DNA of 64,000 bases from JANSWP01 sp041941305 (GTDB taxonomy: Bacteria > Bacteroidota > Bacteroidia > Chitinophagales > Saprospiraceae), in NCBI GenBank assembly GCA_041941305.1, contig JBGTQJ010000022.1, positions 75,518-139,517 of the forward strand, in the 5' to 3' direction. Numbering within the stretch: the first letter of the stretch is position 1; each line of letters starts with the position of its first letter. Positions 16,289 to 25,704 of this stretch are shown piece by piece. The position numbers and the translations under genes were made by a program. The notes beneath the pieces are model-generated. The model did not search any database and was not told where the DNA came from. It saw nothing but the letters and a program-made list of their open reading frames with translations.

Positions 16289-16851
16289 TATTTTATTTTT
16301 TGTAAATAATTTTTTCGATTTCCCTGATAAATTTCTTGTGATTGCAGAATCTGGTTCTTTGTCCATTGCTGGAAAACAGATGTTTCTTCTTCTGAAAAAC
16401 TAATAGTAGGATCCTTTATATATTTAGTTTCGGTAATAAATTCTTCAGATGAGATAATATCATTTCTTAGTTGCCAACATAGAGTGAATTTCTCCTGGGA
16501 GATGCGAAATACTAAACCCTGTTTGAGTTTAGGTAAATCAAACCAGGAAGACGGTATCCAAATATCATTGATGTCTACAAATAATCCTTCCTGTTCCTCA
16601 ACAAACTCATACATTGAATCAATATCCTCAACCGTATTAAATTTCTCCACATCCTGGGCTGGTCCAACCAAAATAGCTTCAAGGTTTAATAGAAACATTG
16701 AAGAACTTAAACCCAAACCACTAATATTTAAATTTGGTAAAGGAGTATCAGATTGAATTGAATAATAGGAGCATCTAATCATTTTAATCCCATCAATATT
16801 CCTTTCCACGTCAGTAACAACAGGGATACTTAAGGAATTTTGCTGTATCAT
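16288..16851 (-). CDS. Hypothetical protein coupled to the MBL hydrolase
   Basis: A 187-residue soluble protein of unknown family, with no signal peptide and no membrane segment. It has an acidic middle (EFVEEQEGLFVDINDIWIPS) and a C-terminus rich in Gln and Lys. Its stop codon overlaps the start of the MBL gene by one base and it follows an 86-residue unknown by 12 bp, so the three genes are almost certainly one transcript. The tight coupling suggests a partner or adaptor for the hydrolase. I have no family-level support for a function. Confidence 0.7.
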   Translation of the reverse strand: MIQQNSLSIPVVTDVERNIDGIKMIRCSYYSIQSDTPLPNLNISGLGLSSSMFLLNLEAILVGPAQDVEKFNTVEDIDSMYEFVEEQEGLFVDINDIWIPSSWFDLPKLKQGLVFRISQEKFTLCWQLRNDIISSEEFITETKYIKDPTISFSEEETSVFQQWTKNQILQSQEIYQGNRKNYLQKIK

Positions 16852-16863
16852 CTTATTTAAATT

Positions 16864-17124
16864 TTATTTTGATTTAATTGTGTATCGCTCGAAACTACTT
16901 ACCATTTGGAATGGCTGTCTTCTTTCCAAAAATAATGAAAATCCAAAATATTTATTACAAAAATACCAGAAGTTAATTAAGCAGGGAATTTTATTGTTTT
17001 GATATGGTCTCAAAGCTCGGCTAAGCGAAACAATTCTCCCGATTAAAGTATTACTTAACGTGTCAGATTTTCCATTTTGAGCTTTTAATTCTTTGATTTG
17101 TTGGTCTTTATTTTCTTCAGACAT
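16864..17124 (-). CDS. Hypothetical protein, 86 residues
   Basis: The N-terminal half is hydrophilic and probably helical (MSEENKDQQIKELKAQNG). It is followed by a segment with IGRIVSLSRALRPYQNNKIP and an aromatic stretch (INFWYFCNKYFGFSLF) unlike the first half. That abrupt change could mean a frameshift or degraded C-terminus, but this cannot be decided without relatives. It lies 80 bp after the CHAT gene and 12 bp before the 187-residue gene on the same strand, so it is placed in the CHAT-MBL cluster. Confidence 0.55.
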   Translation of the reverse strand: MSEENKDQQIKELKAQNGKSDTLSNTLIGRIVSLSRALRPYQNNKIPCLINFWYFCNKYFGFSLFLERRQPFQMVSSFERYTIKSK

Positions 17125-17204
17125 GGAAGGGGATTAGATTAAAGTAAATTATTTAAATATGCAAACCCATACTTATCCTGGTTTTATCATTGAAATTCAA
17201 CTCC

Positions 17205-20200
17205 CTATTCCACCAATACAAAGCCAGCCCAGAAATAAGGTTCTTCATAAAGAGCACGCATTTCTTTTTGTGCATCTGAAAAAGCCTCTTTGATGGGTTG
17301 CCCTTTTTCCAACCATTTTGAATAAAACAAATTCATCAGTTTAGAGGATTGGCGGTCTGGTACTTGCCACAAACTCATAATGATGTATTTGGCACCTGCT
17401 ATTTTAAAAGCTCGCTGTAAACCATAAACCCCTTCATTGCCATCTATACTGCCCAGGCCTGTTTCACATGCAGATAACACCACTAGCTCAGTATCTGATA
17501 AATCCAGTTGACTGATCTCATATGCGGTCAAAATACCATCTTCCATTCCCTTTATGGTTGGATTTCCACTCCAGCGGTGATTGGCTCCTGCCATAAGCAA
17601 TCCTGACCGGACCATTGGATGTTCGGATAGTTGGACGGGAGGAAGTTCGTCTGATTCAAGCATAGATGGGTCTACATAATCCTTTGGATCCGGGAAAAAG
17701 TAACCATGTGTGGCAATGTGAAGGATTTGAGGTGACTTGACGCGCCCTCCCTGCCTGTAAAAATGATCTTCTGTGGCATTATAACCTTTACGTAAAGTAG
17801 CTGGAATTTCTGATTGCTCAAACAAGTGATAAATTTTGGCAACTTCCCTATCGGTCCATTCCAGGTACTGCCAAAAATCAACTCCGCCTCTTGTCCCATG
17901 ATCCTCAATTTCCGTCAGGGAACCAAAAGAACCTTCAAAAGTCTCTTTATGCAAATCTGATAATGAGTTTAACATCGCTGTAGTGTCCATATCGTAACGG
18001 ATACCGCCCCACAGCGAAATATCTATGGGATGAAAAACTTCAGTATCCTGCCTGAAAACAAGATTCCTGGTATTGCCCATTGGATGGAGATTGTACTCAT
18101 CAGCGATGGTAAGTTCAAAATCAATCGGGATGGCACCAAGGTTGATCCTATGGAGTAATCCGGAAGGAGAGCAATAAATATCCTCGACTCCTTTCAACAA
18201 ATTGCCCAAGGGTTGCCAAACGAGTTGAAACAGGTTTTTTTGCTTATCAACCAAAGGTTTCAGACCTCGGTCTGGCCTTGCATAAAGGTCAGCCACAAAT
18301 TCAGCTCTTCGGGCAATATCTTTCCTGAAAATCTGTTTCAGTTCCTTTTCTTCAAAGAGGTATACTAGTTTTGGTTCTGCATACCCAGGGCGCAACACAT
18401 AGGCGACGTACAACACACTATCGGTCAGTTCACCTTTCTGATTGTAATAATTAAAATGACTAAATTCAATCGCTGCTTCATTTTCACCAAGCATGTTTTG
18501 TATTTCCTTGAAATCAATTACTTTCCTTCCTTGTCGAAATTGAGAGGAACGGTTACTAAGCTTAACTTCCAGATTTTGACAGTGGTTTCTCAGGCTGTCA
18601 AATGCAGGAATCCTGTCGCTTTTGGGTTTTGAATATTCTCTTGCTAAACGCCTATACAGAATTTCCCATTCTCGGAAAATTACCCTCGATGTGGAGTCCT
18701 CCTGGGTCCTGAGATTTTGAAGCCATCTTTTATTGTTGTCCTGCATCAACCCTTTTAGCAACAGCTGATTGTTAAACCCAGCTGCAATCAGATCAGGGTG
18801 GTCAGGGCGGTCGATCAAATAGGAATAGGTTCTGTGAAAATAGGGAAGCAGTTTTTTGATATATGAATACTGGGAACGATCATCTAAAGTCCGAATGCGG
18901 TATGTAACCTGATGAACTACATTGTGATTCAACCTTAAAAAACATTCTGCAGCTTCAGGTGCTTCCATTTCGCGGTACACCCTGCTCAGCACGCCAAGGT
19001 CCATGCCATACAAATAGTGCTCTTCGCCTAAGCTGTTGCTGGCATTTTCAAGTCCGTTCTTTATATAGGGAATTGCTTTTTCGTATGCTCCCATTTTGTA
19101 GTATAATAAACCGAGATTAGTGTAACTTATCCCAGTTTTGTAATGGTCTTCTCCCAGGCTCCTTATTGAATTTTCCAGGGCTTCAGTCAGCAGCGGTAAG
19201 GCTTTTTGATAATCCCTCATTTCTTCGTAAACCATTCCAAGATTGTTTAGGGACACTCCATACTCTACATGATCCTTCCCATATTTTTCCTCAGTAACCT
19301 GTAGACTTCCTTTAAATAATGGCAATGCCCTGTCAAACTGCTTCATTTCAACATACACAAGTGCCAGGTTATTTTGTACGGTACTGTAATTCGGATGACC
19401 TATTCCAAAATACTTTTCACGATTTTTCAAAGCATCTTCTAAAAGTGAGGCTGCTTTTTCGTAATTGCCCATGTCGAGGTATAATGAGCCGAGGTTGTGC
19501 TGATAAGCTCCATAGGTCTGGGTTTCCTTACCTGAGGTCCTTCCTGCCCATTCCAGGACCTGAACCATCAGGGGCAGGGCTTTTTCAAAATTACCCATTT
19601 CCTGGTATATATATCCTATGCCACTAACTGTCTGTATGTACCATAGGTGTTCTTTACCAAAGGCTCGCTCATAAATCTGCAAAGCCTTTTGAAGGAGGTC
19701 CAAAGCTTTGTCAAGCTCCCCTGTCACCTGGTAGAGGTATCCCAACCGCGCAAGGCCAGAGGCATAAGATGTATTGTCTTCACCAAACTTTTGTTTATAC
19801 AATTCAGCAGCCTCCATAAACAATTCCAGGGCTTTTTCATATTCCCCCATTGTTTGATAAACTCCACCCAAACTGATAAGATTATTCTCCCTGGCTGGAT
19901 AATGATTAAATTTATCTTGATGTTGGTTTATGATTTCTGAAACCCTCAGAAATTGATCTAGGGCTTTTTCATATTCTCCTTTAGTTTGGTATATGTTGGC
20001 CAAACTATTATGGTCAGACACCTTATAAGAATGATAATACTTGTGGTCAGAATTATTGTCGTGTATTTCGGAAACCTTTAGATATAAATTTAGTGCTTTG
20101 TCGTATTCACCCATTTCCTGCAATAAATAACCCATTGCAAAAAGGCTGCTTGCATAGGGCAAACTATCTCTTCCATAAATTTTTCCCATAACCTCAAGTG

Positions 20201-20906
20201 ACTCCTCTCGGAATGACAAGGCCTTGGGGTAATTACCTGTCTGCTGATAATGAGTACTTAACCAACCTAGAATCCCTCCATAATAACTGTGATCCTTTCC
20301 CAGGGTCTTTTCTATATATTCTTTTCCTTCCAATAATACTGGCAAGGCCTTCTCATAATCGCCAATTCTATGATAATAATTTGCCATTGAAGCAGAAGTA
20401 CCTGGGAATTTTGGATCGGCTCTTTTTTCCAAAAGGTAATTCACACAATCATGGTGAGATCTATTGGCTGCAAAGGACAGGGCAGTGACTCCATCAACCT
20501 TTTTCGTTCTTGCATTGTATTCTTTATCATTGACATCTATTTTGCAGGTCTCAACTAGGTATTTGAGTAGTTCAAGGTTGCCAGTACCAGCAGCCACACC
20601 AAGGAGATTGCCATAAAATTGCTGGCCCAGAAAATAAATGACGCCTTTCATTGTATAATCGGCATCATTATCTACAAGATACTTTACTATTTCAAGGTCT
20701 GATTTATAAGCTGCCCACATCAGAATAGTCGCAAGGTTTGTATCCCTGGCATTGACATTTGCTCCCTGGTCAATCAAAGTTTGCACTTTTTCAAAATCGT
20801 TTGCTATTACTGCTTGACGTAATAATGTATCTAAAGTTGCCTGATTCTTTTGAGCAAAAGTGCTGAGTCCAAAAAACAGGAATAGGAGGAAGAACGATTT
20901 TTTCAT
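17205..20906 (-). CDS. Secreted CHAT-domain protease with ankyrin and TPR repeats
   Basis: A 1,233-residue protein. Residues 1-18 are a signal peptide (FGLSTFAQ), so it is exported. Residues about 20-170 form ankyrin repeats (DQGANVNARDTNLATILMWA and following). About 175-660 is a long array of tetratricopeptide repeats, many with YEKALPL or GNYEKA cores. The C-terminal CHAT domain (about 880-1233) is a caspase-like cysteine protease: the catalytic His1067 is in ILHIATHGYF and Cys1147 in LVVLSACETG. CHAT proteases are related to separase and gingipain-type peptidases, and in some systems cleave partners on signal. Repeat-CHAT proteins of this design are common in Bacteroidota and cyanobacteria; their targets are mostly unknown. 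It leads a minus-strand cluster ending with the MBL hydrolase. Confidence 0.9.
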   Translation of the reverse strand: MKKSFFLLFLFFGLSTFAQKNQATLDTLLRQAVIANDFEKVQTLIDQGANVNARDTNLATILMWAAYKSDLEIVKYLVDNDADYTMKGVIYFLGQQFYGNLLGVAAGTGNLELLKYLVETCKIDVNDKEYNARTKKVDGVTALSFAANRSHHDCVNYLLEKRADPKFPGTSASMANYYHRIGDYEKALPVLLEGKEYIEKTLGKDHSYYGGILGWLSTHYQQTGNYPKALSFREESLEVMGKIYGRDSLPYASSLFAMGYLLQEMGEYDKALNLYLKVSEIHDNNSDHKYYHSYKVSDHNSLANIYQTKGEYEKALDQFLRVSEIINQHQDKFNHYPARENNLISLGGVYQTMGEYEKALELFMEAAELYKQKFGEDNTSYASGLARLGYLYQVTGELDKALDLLQKALQIYERAFGKEHLWYIQTVSGIGYIYQEMGNFEKALPLMVQVLEWAGRTSGKETQTYGAYQHNLGSLYLDMGNYEKAASLLEDALKNREKYFGIGHPNYSTVQNNLALVYVEMKQFDRALPLFKGSLQVTEEKYGKDHVEYGVSLNNLGMVYEEMRDYQKALPLLTEALENSIRSLGEDHYKTGISYTNLGLLYYKMGAYEKAIPYIKNGLENASNSLGEEHYLYGMDLGVLSRVYREMEAPEAAECFLRLNHNVVHQVTYRIRTLDDRSQYSYIKKLLPYFHRTYSYLIDRPDHPDLIAAGFNNQLLLKGLMQDNNKRWLQNLRTQEDSTSRVIFREWEILYRRLAREYSKPKSDRIPAFDSLRNHCQNLEVKLSNRSSQFRQGRKVIDFKEIQNMLGENEAAIEFSHFNYYNQKGELTDSVLYVAYVLRPGYAEPKLVYLFEEKELKQIFRKDIARRAEFVADLYARPDRGLKPLVDKQKNLFQLVWQPLGNLLKGVEDIYCSPSGLLHRINLGAIPIDFELTIADEYNLHPMGNTRNLVFRQDTEVFHPIDISLWGGIRYDMDTTAMLNSLSDLHKETFEGSFGSLTEIEDHGTRGGVDFWQYLEWTDREVAKIYHLFEQSEIPATLRKGYNATEDHFYRQGGRVKSPQILHIATHGYFFPDPKDYVDPSMLESDELPPVQLSEHPMVRSGLLMAGANHRWSGNPTIKGMEDGILTAYEISQLDLSDTELVVLSACETGLGSIDGNEGVYGLQRAFKIAGAKYIIMSLWQVPDRQSSKLMNLFYSKWLEKGQPIKEAFSDAQKEMRALYEEPYFWAGFVLVE

Positions 20907-21086
20907 TTTTCAAAAATTTTTGAACAAAAAAATCTTCCCGGAATGCTCTTAAAATTAGTGAATTATTCCAACTCTAACAATATTGTCCTTTTTGTATGTC
21001 TGGTAAAATAAATTAATCTGAATTTTAAGGTATTGATTACCCAATCGAATTCAATCTTTTCAAAATCCTGGTTATTTTATCATGTT

Positions 21087-21273
21087 AATGGATCGCCGAA
21101 TTGGCTATTCCATTCAAAAGTTTTCGGTATAAAAGTAACGTCCGCGAAAGGAATATCTCTATGAACCGTTGGGAGTTAAAATGAAACCAAAAAACTAGTT
21201 GGATCCGCACCCCTATTCAATTTGTCACGGCTTCTTTTCCTTATGGAGGACAATTGATTTGGGATGATCCAAT
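21087..21273 (+). pseudogene. 187-bp decayed fragment of the DUF5916 gene
   Basis: This segment matches 61595-61781, inside the intact DUF5916 gene 40.5 kb away, in the same orientation with about seven substitutions and no gap. The fragment contains an in-frame TGA (where the intact gene has the Arg codon after GAG TTA AAA) and a Trp-to-Arg change, and nothing of the rest of the gene is present on either side. It is therefore a non-functional copy, left either by duplication or by the event that brought in the accessory region. Confidence 0.93.
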
Positions 21274-21306
21274 ATTACCTACAATTACTTTCATAATTCC
21301 AATAGC

Positions 21307-22164
21307 CTAATTGCTATCTTTATAATGGTTTTTTAGGACAGTTCCCACAAGTCCTGATACTGTTTTTCTAGCAATTTTAATAAATTGTTCTGTAATTTCT
21401 CCTGCAACAGTTTCTGGTACCTTTACAGCAATCAAAGTTTCTTCAAAAGCACTAAATATTGATGAACTTAAAATAGGAAACATCTCATTTAAAGGTATTT
21501 CATCTTTTTGCTTCCGTACAACAAGTTTTATCCCTATTATAGTTACTCCAAGCACAACCAATAATCCAAGCCATTTTAAATACAAAAGTACTGGATTGCC
21601 TATTGACGTAGCTTCAGATTTCATGAATATATCTTGTGCATTTTTTTTGTCTTTAATAAGAGAATCCATGAATAAGTCCTTAGCAGTTTCTATTTTTTCA
21701 TCCAAAGTAGTTATGCTTCCTATTTTAGATTTAAGCGTTTTATTTGAAATTTCATTTGCAATGATATCTTGCAATTCTTTGTCATCACGTTCTAGCAATG
21801 GCAATGAGCTTGCCTTTTGAAAAACTTTTTCTGCAACTACTGATTGACCAATTCCTGAAATTAATGTACCAGCAGTTTTTAATGCCTCCAACAGCTCTTT
21901 CTTTGCTTCATTGGCCTTAAGGGCTGCCTTACCATATTCAATAAATTTTACAAATAATTCTGGTTGGATTTTTCTTAAGGTTTTTAAGCTTCTTTTGAGG
22001 GACTTTCGATTTTTTATATTCCTCGGTTTCACTACACGAAGGCGTTGGCGAACCTGGTCAATGGCATCATCAATTTTTTCCAATCGTTCTTCAAATTGGT
22101 CAGCCAATTTTCTAACTTTTTTAAGTTTTCGAACGTTTTGAATGACCAAAACAAACGATTGCAT
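21307..22164 (-). CDS. Membrane-anchored coiled-coil protein, unknown
   Basis: A 285-residue protein from the ATG at MQSFVLVIQN; a longer in-frame start exists but overlaps an opposing frame. Residues about 10-95 are strongly helical and basic (RKLKKVRKLADQFEERLEKI), consistent with a coiled coil. One membrane helix is visible near 205-230 (LLYLKWLGLLVVLGVTIIGI), followed by about 60 residues with a helical C-terminus. No family is recognised. The gene lies 585 bp after the ADP-ribosyltransferase-like gene on the same strand, so an immunity or delivery role is possible but only a guess from position. Confidence 0.6.
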   Translation of the reverse strand: MQSFVLVIQNVRKLKKVRKLADQFEERLEKIDDAIDQVRQRLRVVKPRNIKNRKSLKRSLKTLRKIQPELFVKFIEYGKAALKANEAKKELLEALKTAGTLISGIGQSVVAEKVFQKASSLPLLERDDKELQDIIANEISNKTLKSKIGSITTLDEKIETAKDLFMDSLIKDKKNAQDIFMKSEATSIGNPVLLYLKWLGLLVVLGVTIIGIKLVVRKQKDEIPLNEMFPILSSSIFSAFEETLIAVKVPETVAGEITEQFIKIARKTVSGLVGTVLKNHYKDSN

Positions 22165-22440
22165 GTTACAGTTGGAAACAGACTTCGACTGAAGCCTATT
22201 CAAGATGGAGACAAAACAAAATGGAAATGGAAAATAATTGAAATAGACTGCAATTCATTTTTAAGAGAAGTAGATGATCCTATAGCTGAAGAATGTTGGT
22301 GCCTTGGACAAACTGCTCAGCGAGACTGTGACAGATATTATAATACAGAAGAACCCTATACTCATTATAAGTACAAATGTTCCTATAAAGATTCAGAAGT
22401 ATGCGACAATTTGGTTCACGTCTTTTGCCCATCAGATTAA
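22159..22440 (+). pseudogene. Possible remnant of a cysteine-rich protein
   Basis: An open frame of about 94 codons with no ATG; the only local start is a TTG at 22159. The translated product has seven cysteines in the last 50 residues (such as CWCLGQTAQRDCDRYY and KCSYKDSEVCDN) and a composition that looks like real protein. The frame continues upstream antisense to the membrane-anchored protein, where it is a shadow. It may be the 3' end of a gene whose 5' part was replaced, or a short secreted-type peptide. Confidence 0.3.
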
Positions 22441-22749
22441 GTATTATTTGTCGTCTCGTTTAAAAATACAGTCCAAAGGTATATTCTGCCTTTTACTGTC
22501 AATAACAGATCAGGTGCTACTAAATTAAGTTCTTATTCAATGCTCTATGCTGTGTGACCATTTAAAAACTACAGGCACTTTTTGTGGTACATTCGGCATT
22601 ACACCTCTTTTGGTCACTTTTCTAAAATTAGGGTTTCATTGAATTGAATCTTAATAAAACATAACCAATGTTGCGTTTTCCAAAGGTTTGGGTTTTTAAT
22701 ATCTTATTTTCTAGTTGGTGGCAAAGCGCAGAAATAAGTGGCAACAAGA
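22441..22749. other. Intergenic region, 309 bp
   Basis: AT-rich DNA between the remnant frame and the stop of the ADP-ribosyltransferase-like gene. No gene, RNA or convincing terminator was recognised. Confidence 0.5.
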
Positions 22750-23811
22750 TTAGTTACCACGACGTTGCTCATGCATTCTTTGAAATTCTGCACGGAGAGC
22801 ATCAATATCCATACTTGGTGGTATTGAATCTCCTGCATGATATTCACTAGCTCTTTGTTGTATTGGTTGTGGTTGTCCTACTTGTGCTTGGCCCCGAGTC
22901 CATGCTGGAGTAGGTTGTGCTGGGCTCAGTGGTAATTGCATTGGCATATCACCTTCTACTTTGTGCACCCTTCGTCTTTGAGAGTCTGTATCTCCTCCAT
23001 GCCATTCAGCCGAAACCCCTGCTAGGTTTGGACGATCTCCACCTCCCAATCTTCTTCTTTCATTAAGCCTTTCTCTCATTTCTGGCAATCTTGAGTTTAA
23101 TATCTCATAAGTATTTACGGGGCGTTGCCTATAAATTTCAGGTCTCGCCTGAATGACTTGTGCTGATCGCTGTGCATTTTGAGGTGAAGCTTGGGTATAA
23201 ATTGCTCTTTGAACAGTGTCATGACTTAGTTGCTCACCCGGTTGTCTTGATTCATCAATCGTTTGCCGGTCTGTAAAGTAAACTCCTGGACCGAAATGTG
23301 CAACAGGTCTTGAATCTAATAAAGAAGGATACATCACATTGTCTTCACCAATTGCTGTAGCACCCTCATCAGAACTAAAATGAACCATGTCCCCTTCTTG
23401 TTTAGGATGACTAAAGACAAGATTATCACCTTCTTGTCCGATTTTAGGAACTGCTTGTGGTTGGGTTGCATGCATTATTGCGGGAGGTGGAAGATGATCA
23501 TGTGCTAATGGTCTTGGCGGTTGAAGAGGCTGAGGAGGCTGATTAAACCTACCAAGCTTTCGAGCTCTACTATCATTACCTAAATGAGCCTCTAAAGCTT
23601 TTTTTCGCAAAAAAGGTGTGTTAGGGTTTCCAAAGTCTCTTCTCTTTTGTCCATTCGATAGCTGCCTTGTTTCATGTTGTTCTGTTAGAAATCTTGTTCG
23701 ATGCCCAACTTCTGGAGGAACTTGTATTTCACCTTCACTGTTTCTTCTCCTTAACCCATTTGGCCTCACAGCTGAGGAGCCTGAAAAACTTTGAGATCGC
23801 TCTCTTTGCAT
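22750..23811 (-). CDS. Putative ADP-ribosyltransferase toxin (HYD1-like)
   Basis: A 353-residue protein without signal peptide. Residues 1-130 are basic and low-complexity, with a proline-rich stretch at 91-111. Residues about 140-185 fit the HYD1-type ADP-ribosyltransferase (Tox-ART-HYD1) pattern: MVHFSSDEGATAIG with His144, a short linker, then HFGPGVYFTDR. The remainder is Arg- and Gln-rich with WHGGDTDSQRRR near 270. ART toxins transfer ADP-ribose from NAD to a target; this subfamily is known mainly from polymorphic toxins and fungal proteins. Neither an immunity protein nor a trafficking domain is recognised. Composition is richer in Pro, Arg and Gln than neighbouring genes, hinting at transfer. 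Alternative: a scaffold protein with a chance match. Confidence 0.65.
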   Translation of the reverse strand: MQRERSQSFSGSSAVRPNGLRRRNSEGEIQVPPEVGHRTRFLTEQHETRQLSNGQKRRDFGNPNTPFLRKKALEAHLGNDSRARKLGRFNQPPQPLQPPRPLAHDHLPPPAIMHATQPQAVPKIGQEGDNLVFSHPKQEGDMVHFSSDEGATAIGEDNVMYPSLLDSRPVAHFGPGVYFTDRQTIDESRQPGEQLSHDTVQRAIYTQASPQNAQRSAQVIQARPEIYRQRPVNTYEILNSRLPEMRERLNERRRLGGGDRPNLAGVSAEWHGGDTDSQRRRVHKVEGDMPMQLPLSPAQPTPAWTRGQAQVGQPQPIQQRASEYHAGDSIPPSMDIDALRAEFQRMHEQRRGN

Positions 23812-24232
23812 ATTCGTCTGATTTTAGAAGGTTAAAAATTTATTTTTGCAACTTTTAGTAGCAATGCTGATTATCGCACATGGCAGGAGCCCTGTGATTT
23901 GATTCGTTTCGCTAGGATAGAAGGTATCGACGAGTAGATTTAGATTATTGTTTCCAGCTGGGATTAGTAACAAGTTAAGACGAGAAAAATGTTACGAGAA
24001 TATAAAAAAACATAAATCTCTCGAAATCAACTTCTATTGAAGGTAAATATAATTATTATTCTCACATATGTAAATAAATCAGAATGTTTTCTAACAATCA
24101 AGATTCTTTTTTAAATTTATAGGGATTTATTGATATTAAAAATTCACAATTGTAGCACTTCTGGGGCATCTGTTTTGTTTTCTACCCTAACTGATATTTA
24201 ACCCTTAATTCGTGCATATAGACATAATATAA
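23812..24232. other. Intergenic region, 421 bp
   Basis: Holds the presumed promoter of the ADP-ribosyltransferase-like gene. It is very AT-rich from about 24000 on, and no frame, RNA or repeat could be supported. Confidence 0.5.
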
Positions 24233-25252
24233 CTACAGACATGGTTCAGGACAGGTTATTTCAGGATACAGATTTTCTAAGTCGTATCCATAAATGAAGG
24301 AATAATTGTATAAATGTTTTCCGCTTAGACTAACTGCTTGGAATCTAAAATCATCTTTATCAAATCCTTCAGCACATGTACCGGACAGATTGGAATACCT
24401 ACCCATTGTTGTGATAAAACCTGATTTTGCATTCCATTGAGTGAATAACATAAATTCCCCGCTAGAAGGGCTGGGCTTCCATGATAATTGAAATCTAGTC
24501 TCTCCTCCACAAGCCAATATCTTCCCAAATGCTAAACAAGAACTTGGGGGATCAGCGTAGTAGGGGTGGTCACTTCCTACTTTGTGAGACCAAGCCTTTA
24601 GTTCATTATCATGAAATCCATAAGATAAATAGTCTACGCAGCTCCAACCAAAATATGGTACGACCGGTTCATCTATACAGAAATACCTGTTTTGAATAAA
24701 TTTATTGAATTCATAATTAAAGTTCCAATAAAAATCATGGTTCCAAACTGGTGAATCATCACAAATAAATTGGTAGGGGCCTGGATAAGGAAATGTTATA
24801 TATTCTAAGTCAGATATCAAGTAATAAGTTTTCCCAGAAGGATTCATAATCCCTTTAGTCATACTTCCTGCGAGTTCAGTCGGCACATTGCCTTTCATCA
24901 ACTTGTTGAGAAGTATAATCGGGTCAACAATGGAATCATACAACATTCCATATTTAGGTAGAACGGCGACTGAAAGCTCTTCAAGAAATCCTATATCGCC
25001 ATCAATGGCTCCAAATGCATAAGTATATAATTGATTTTTATCATTAATTACAGCTAATGTATTTTTGCCAAATGGTAACTGATTTGAAAAGTTCTCATCG
25101 TTTTCTAAATTAATCTCAACTTTATCTCCATCACCATTCCTATTTTGGAATTGCGATTTTTTTTCATAACATCCCATAAAACTCAATAATAAAGTTAAGA
25201 TTAAATAGGGTAAAATCGTATTTCTGGTTTTTACAAATTGAAAATATTTCAC
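24233..25252 (-). CDS. Hypothetical lipoprotein
   Basis: A 339-residue protein with a hydrophobic leader ending in the lipobox LLSFMGC, so it should be lipid-anchored in the envelope. The mature part begins with an acidic, Asn-rich linker (NRNGDGDKVEINLENDENFS) and continues with an aromatic-rich region (DSPVWNHDFYWNFNYEF) and six or more cysteines, which suggests disulfides. No family is recognised. It stands alone between two long non-coding stretches, and a role with the neighbouring toxin candidate is not supported by spacing. Confidence 0.65.
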   Translation of the reverse strand: MKYFQFVKTRNTILPYLILTLLLSFMGCYEKKSQFQNRNGDGDKVEINLENDENFSNQLPFGKNTLAVINDKNQLYTYAFGAIDGDIGFLEELSVAVLPKYGMLYDSIVDPIILLNKLMKGNVPTELAGSMTKGIMNPSGKTYYLISDLEYITFPYPGPYQFICDDSPVWNHDFYWNFNYEFNKFIQNRYFCIDEPVVPYFGWSCVDYLSYGFHDNELKAWSHKVGSDHPYYADPPSSCLAFGKILACGGETRFQLSWKPSPSSGEFMLFTQWNAKSGFITTMGRYSNLSGTCAEGFDKDDFRFQAVSLSGKHLYNYSFIYGYDLENLYPEITCPEPCL

Positions 25253-25704
25253 TCGGTTTTTTTTTGTTGAAGATTAAATTTAAATCATAAAAAGTTGAAT
25301 TATCAATTTTTTATGAGATTCATTGTTATTGGTAAAGCGATTTATTGAATTGATGGATATGCTAAAGTCTAGTACAAACCTCAGAAAATTTTTCAATGGT
25401 TGAAAAAACTCCATTTATTCAATTAAGTGAATAAGAAAATAGGAAATACAATATTATTGACTAAGTTAATCCAACAAAAACCTAAAACTCTCAATATCAA
25501 ATCAAACCAAATACCCTCGATTGTCGCAACTCTTTTGGATTCCGCCATTCGTAACTTTAATAAGGCTGGATATCTTAAGTATTCTATTCCATTGAGGGAG
25601 ATTTTTAAATTTGGTTCGGTTTCCAAGATGTTTAAAATGTTTAAATAAGCATTAACTCATCCACAAGGAGATTTGAGGGGAATGTAAGCCTCAACTATCA
25701 ATTA
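25253..25704. other. Intergenic region, 452 bp
   Basis: Contains short open frames on both strands at 25423-25648, one of which reads IEYLRYPALLKLRMAESKRV and might be a decayed gene end, but neither has clear coding character. The left part should hold the lipoprotein promoter. Confidence 0.4.

Noticed and set aside
22045..22158. Plus-strand frame antisense to the coiled-coil membrane gene
   Set aside because: The first part is a mirror of the opposite helix-rich gene and has no start with support; only the part from 22159 could be a remnant.
25423..25648. Small genes on both strands between the lipoprotein and the operon
   Set aside because: Two overlapping frames of similar length, neither with a start context, family or conserved pattern; only noted in the intergenic entry.
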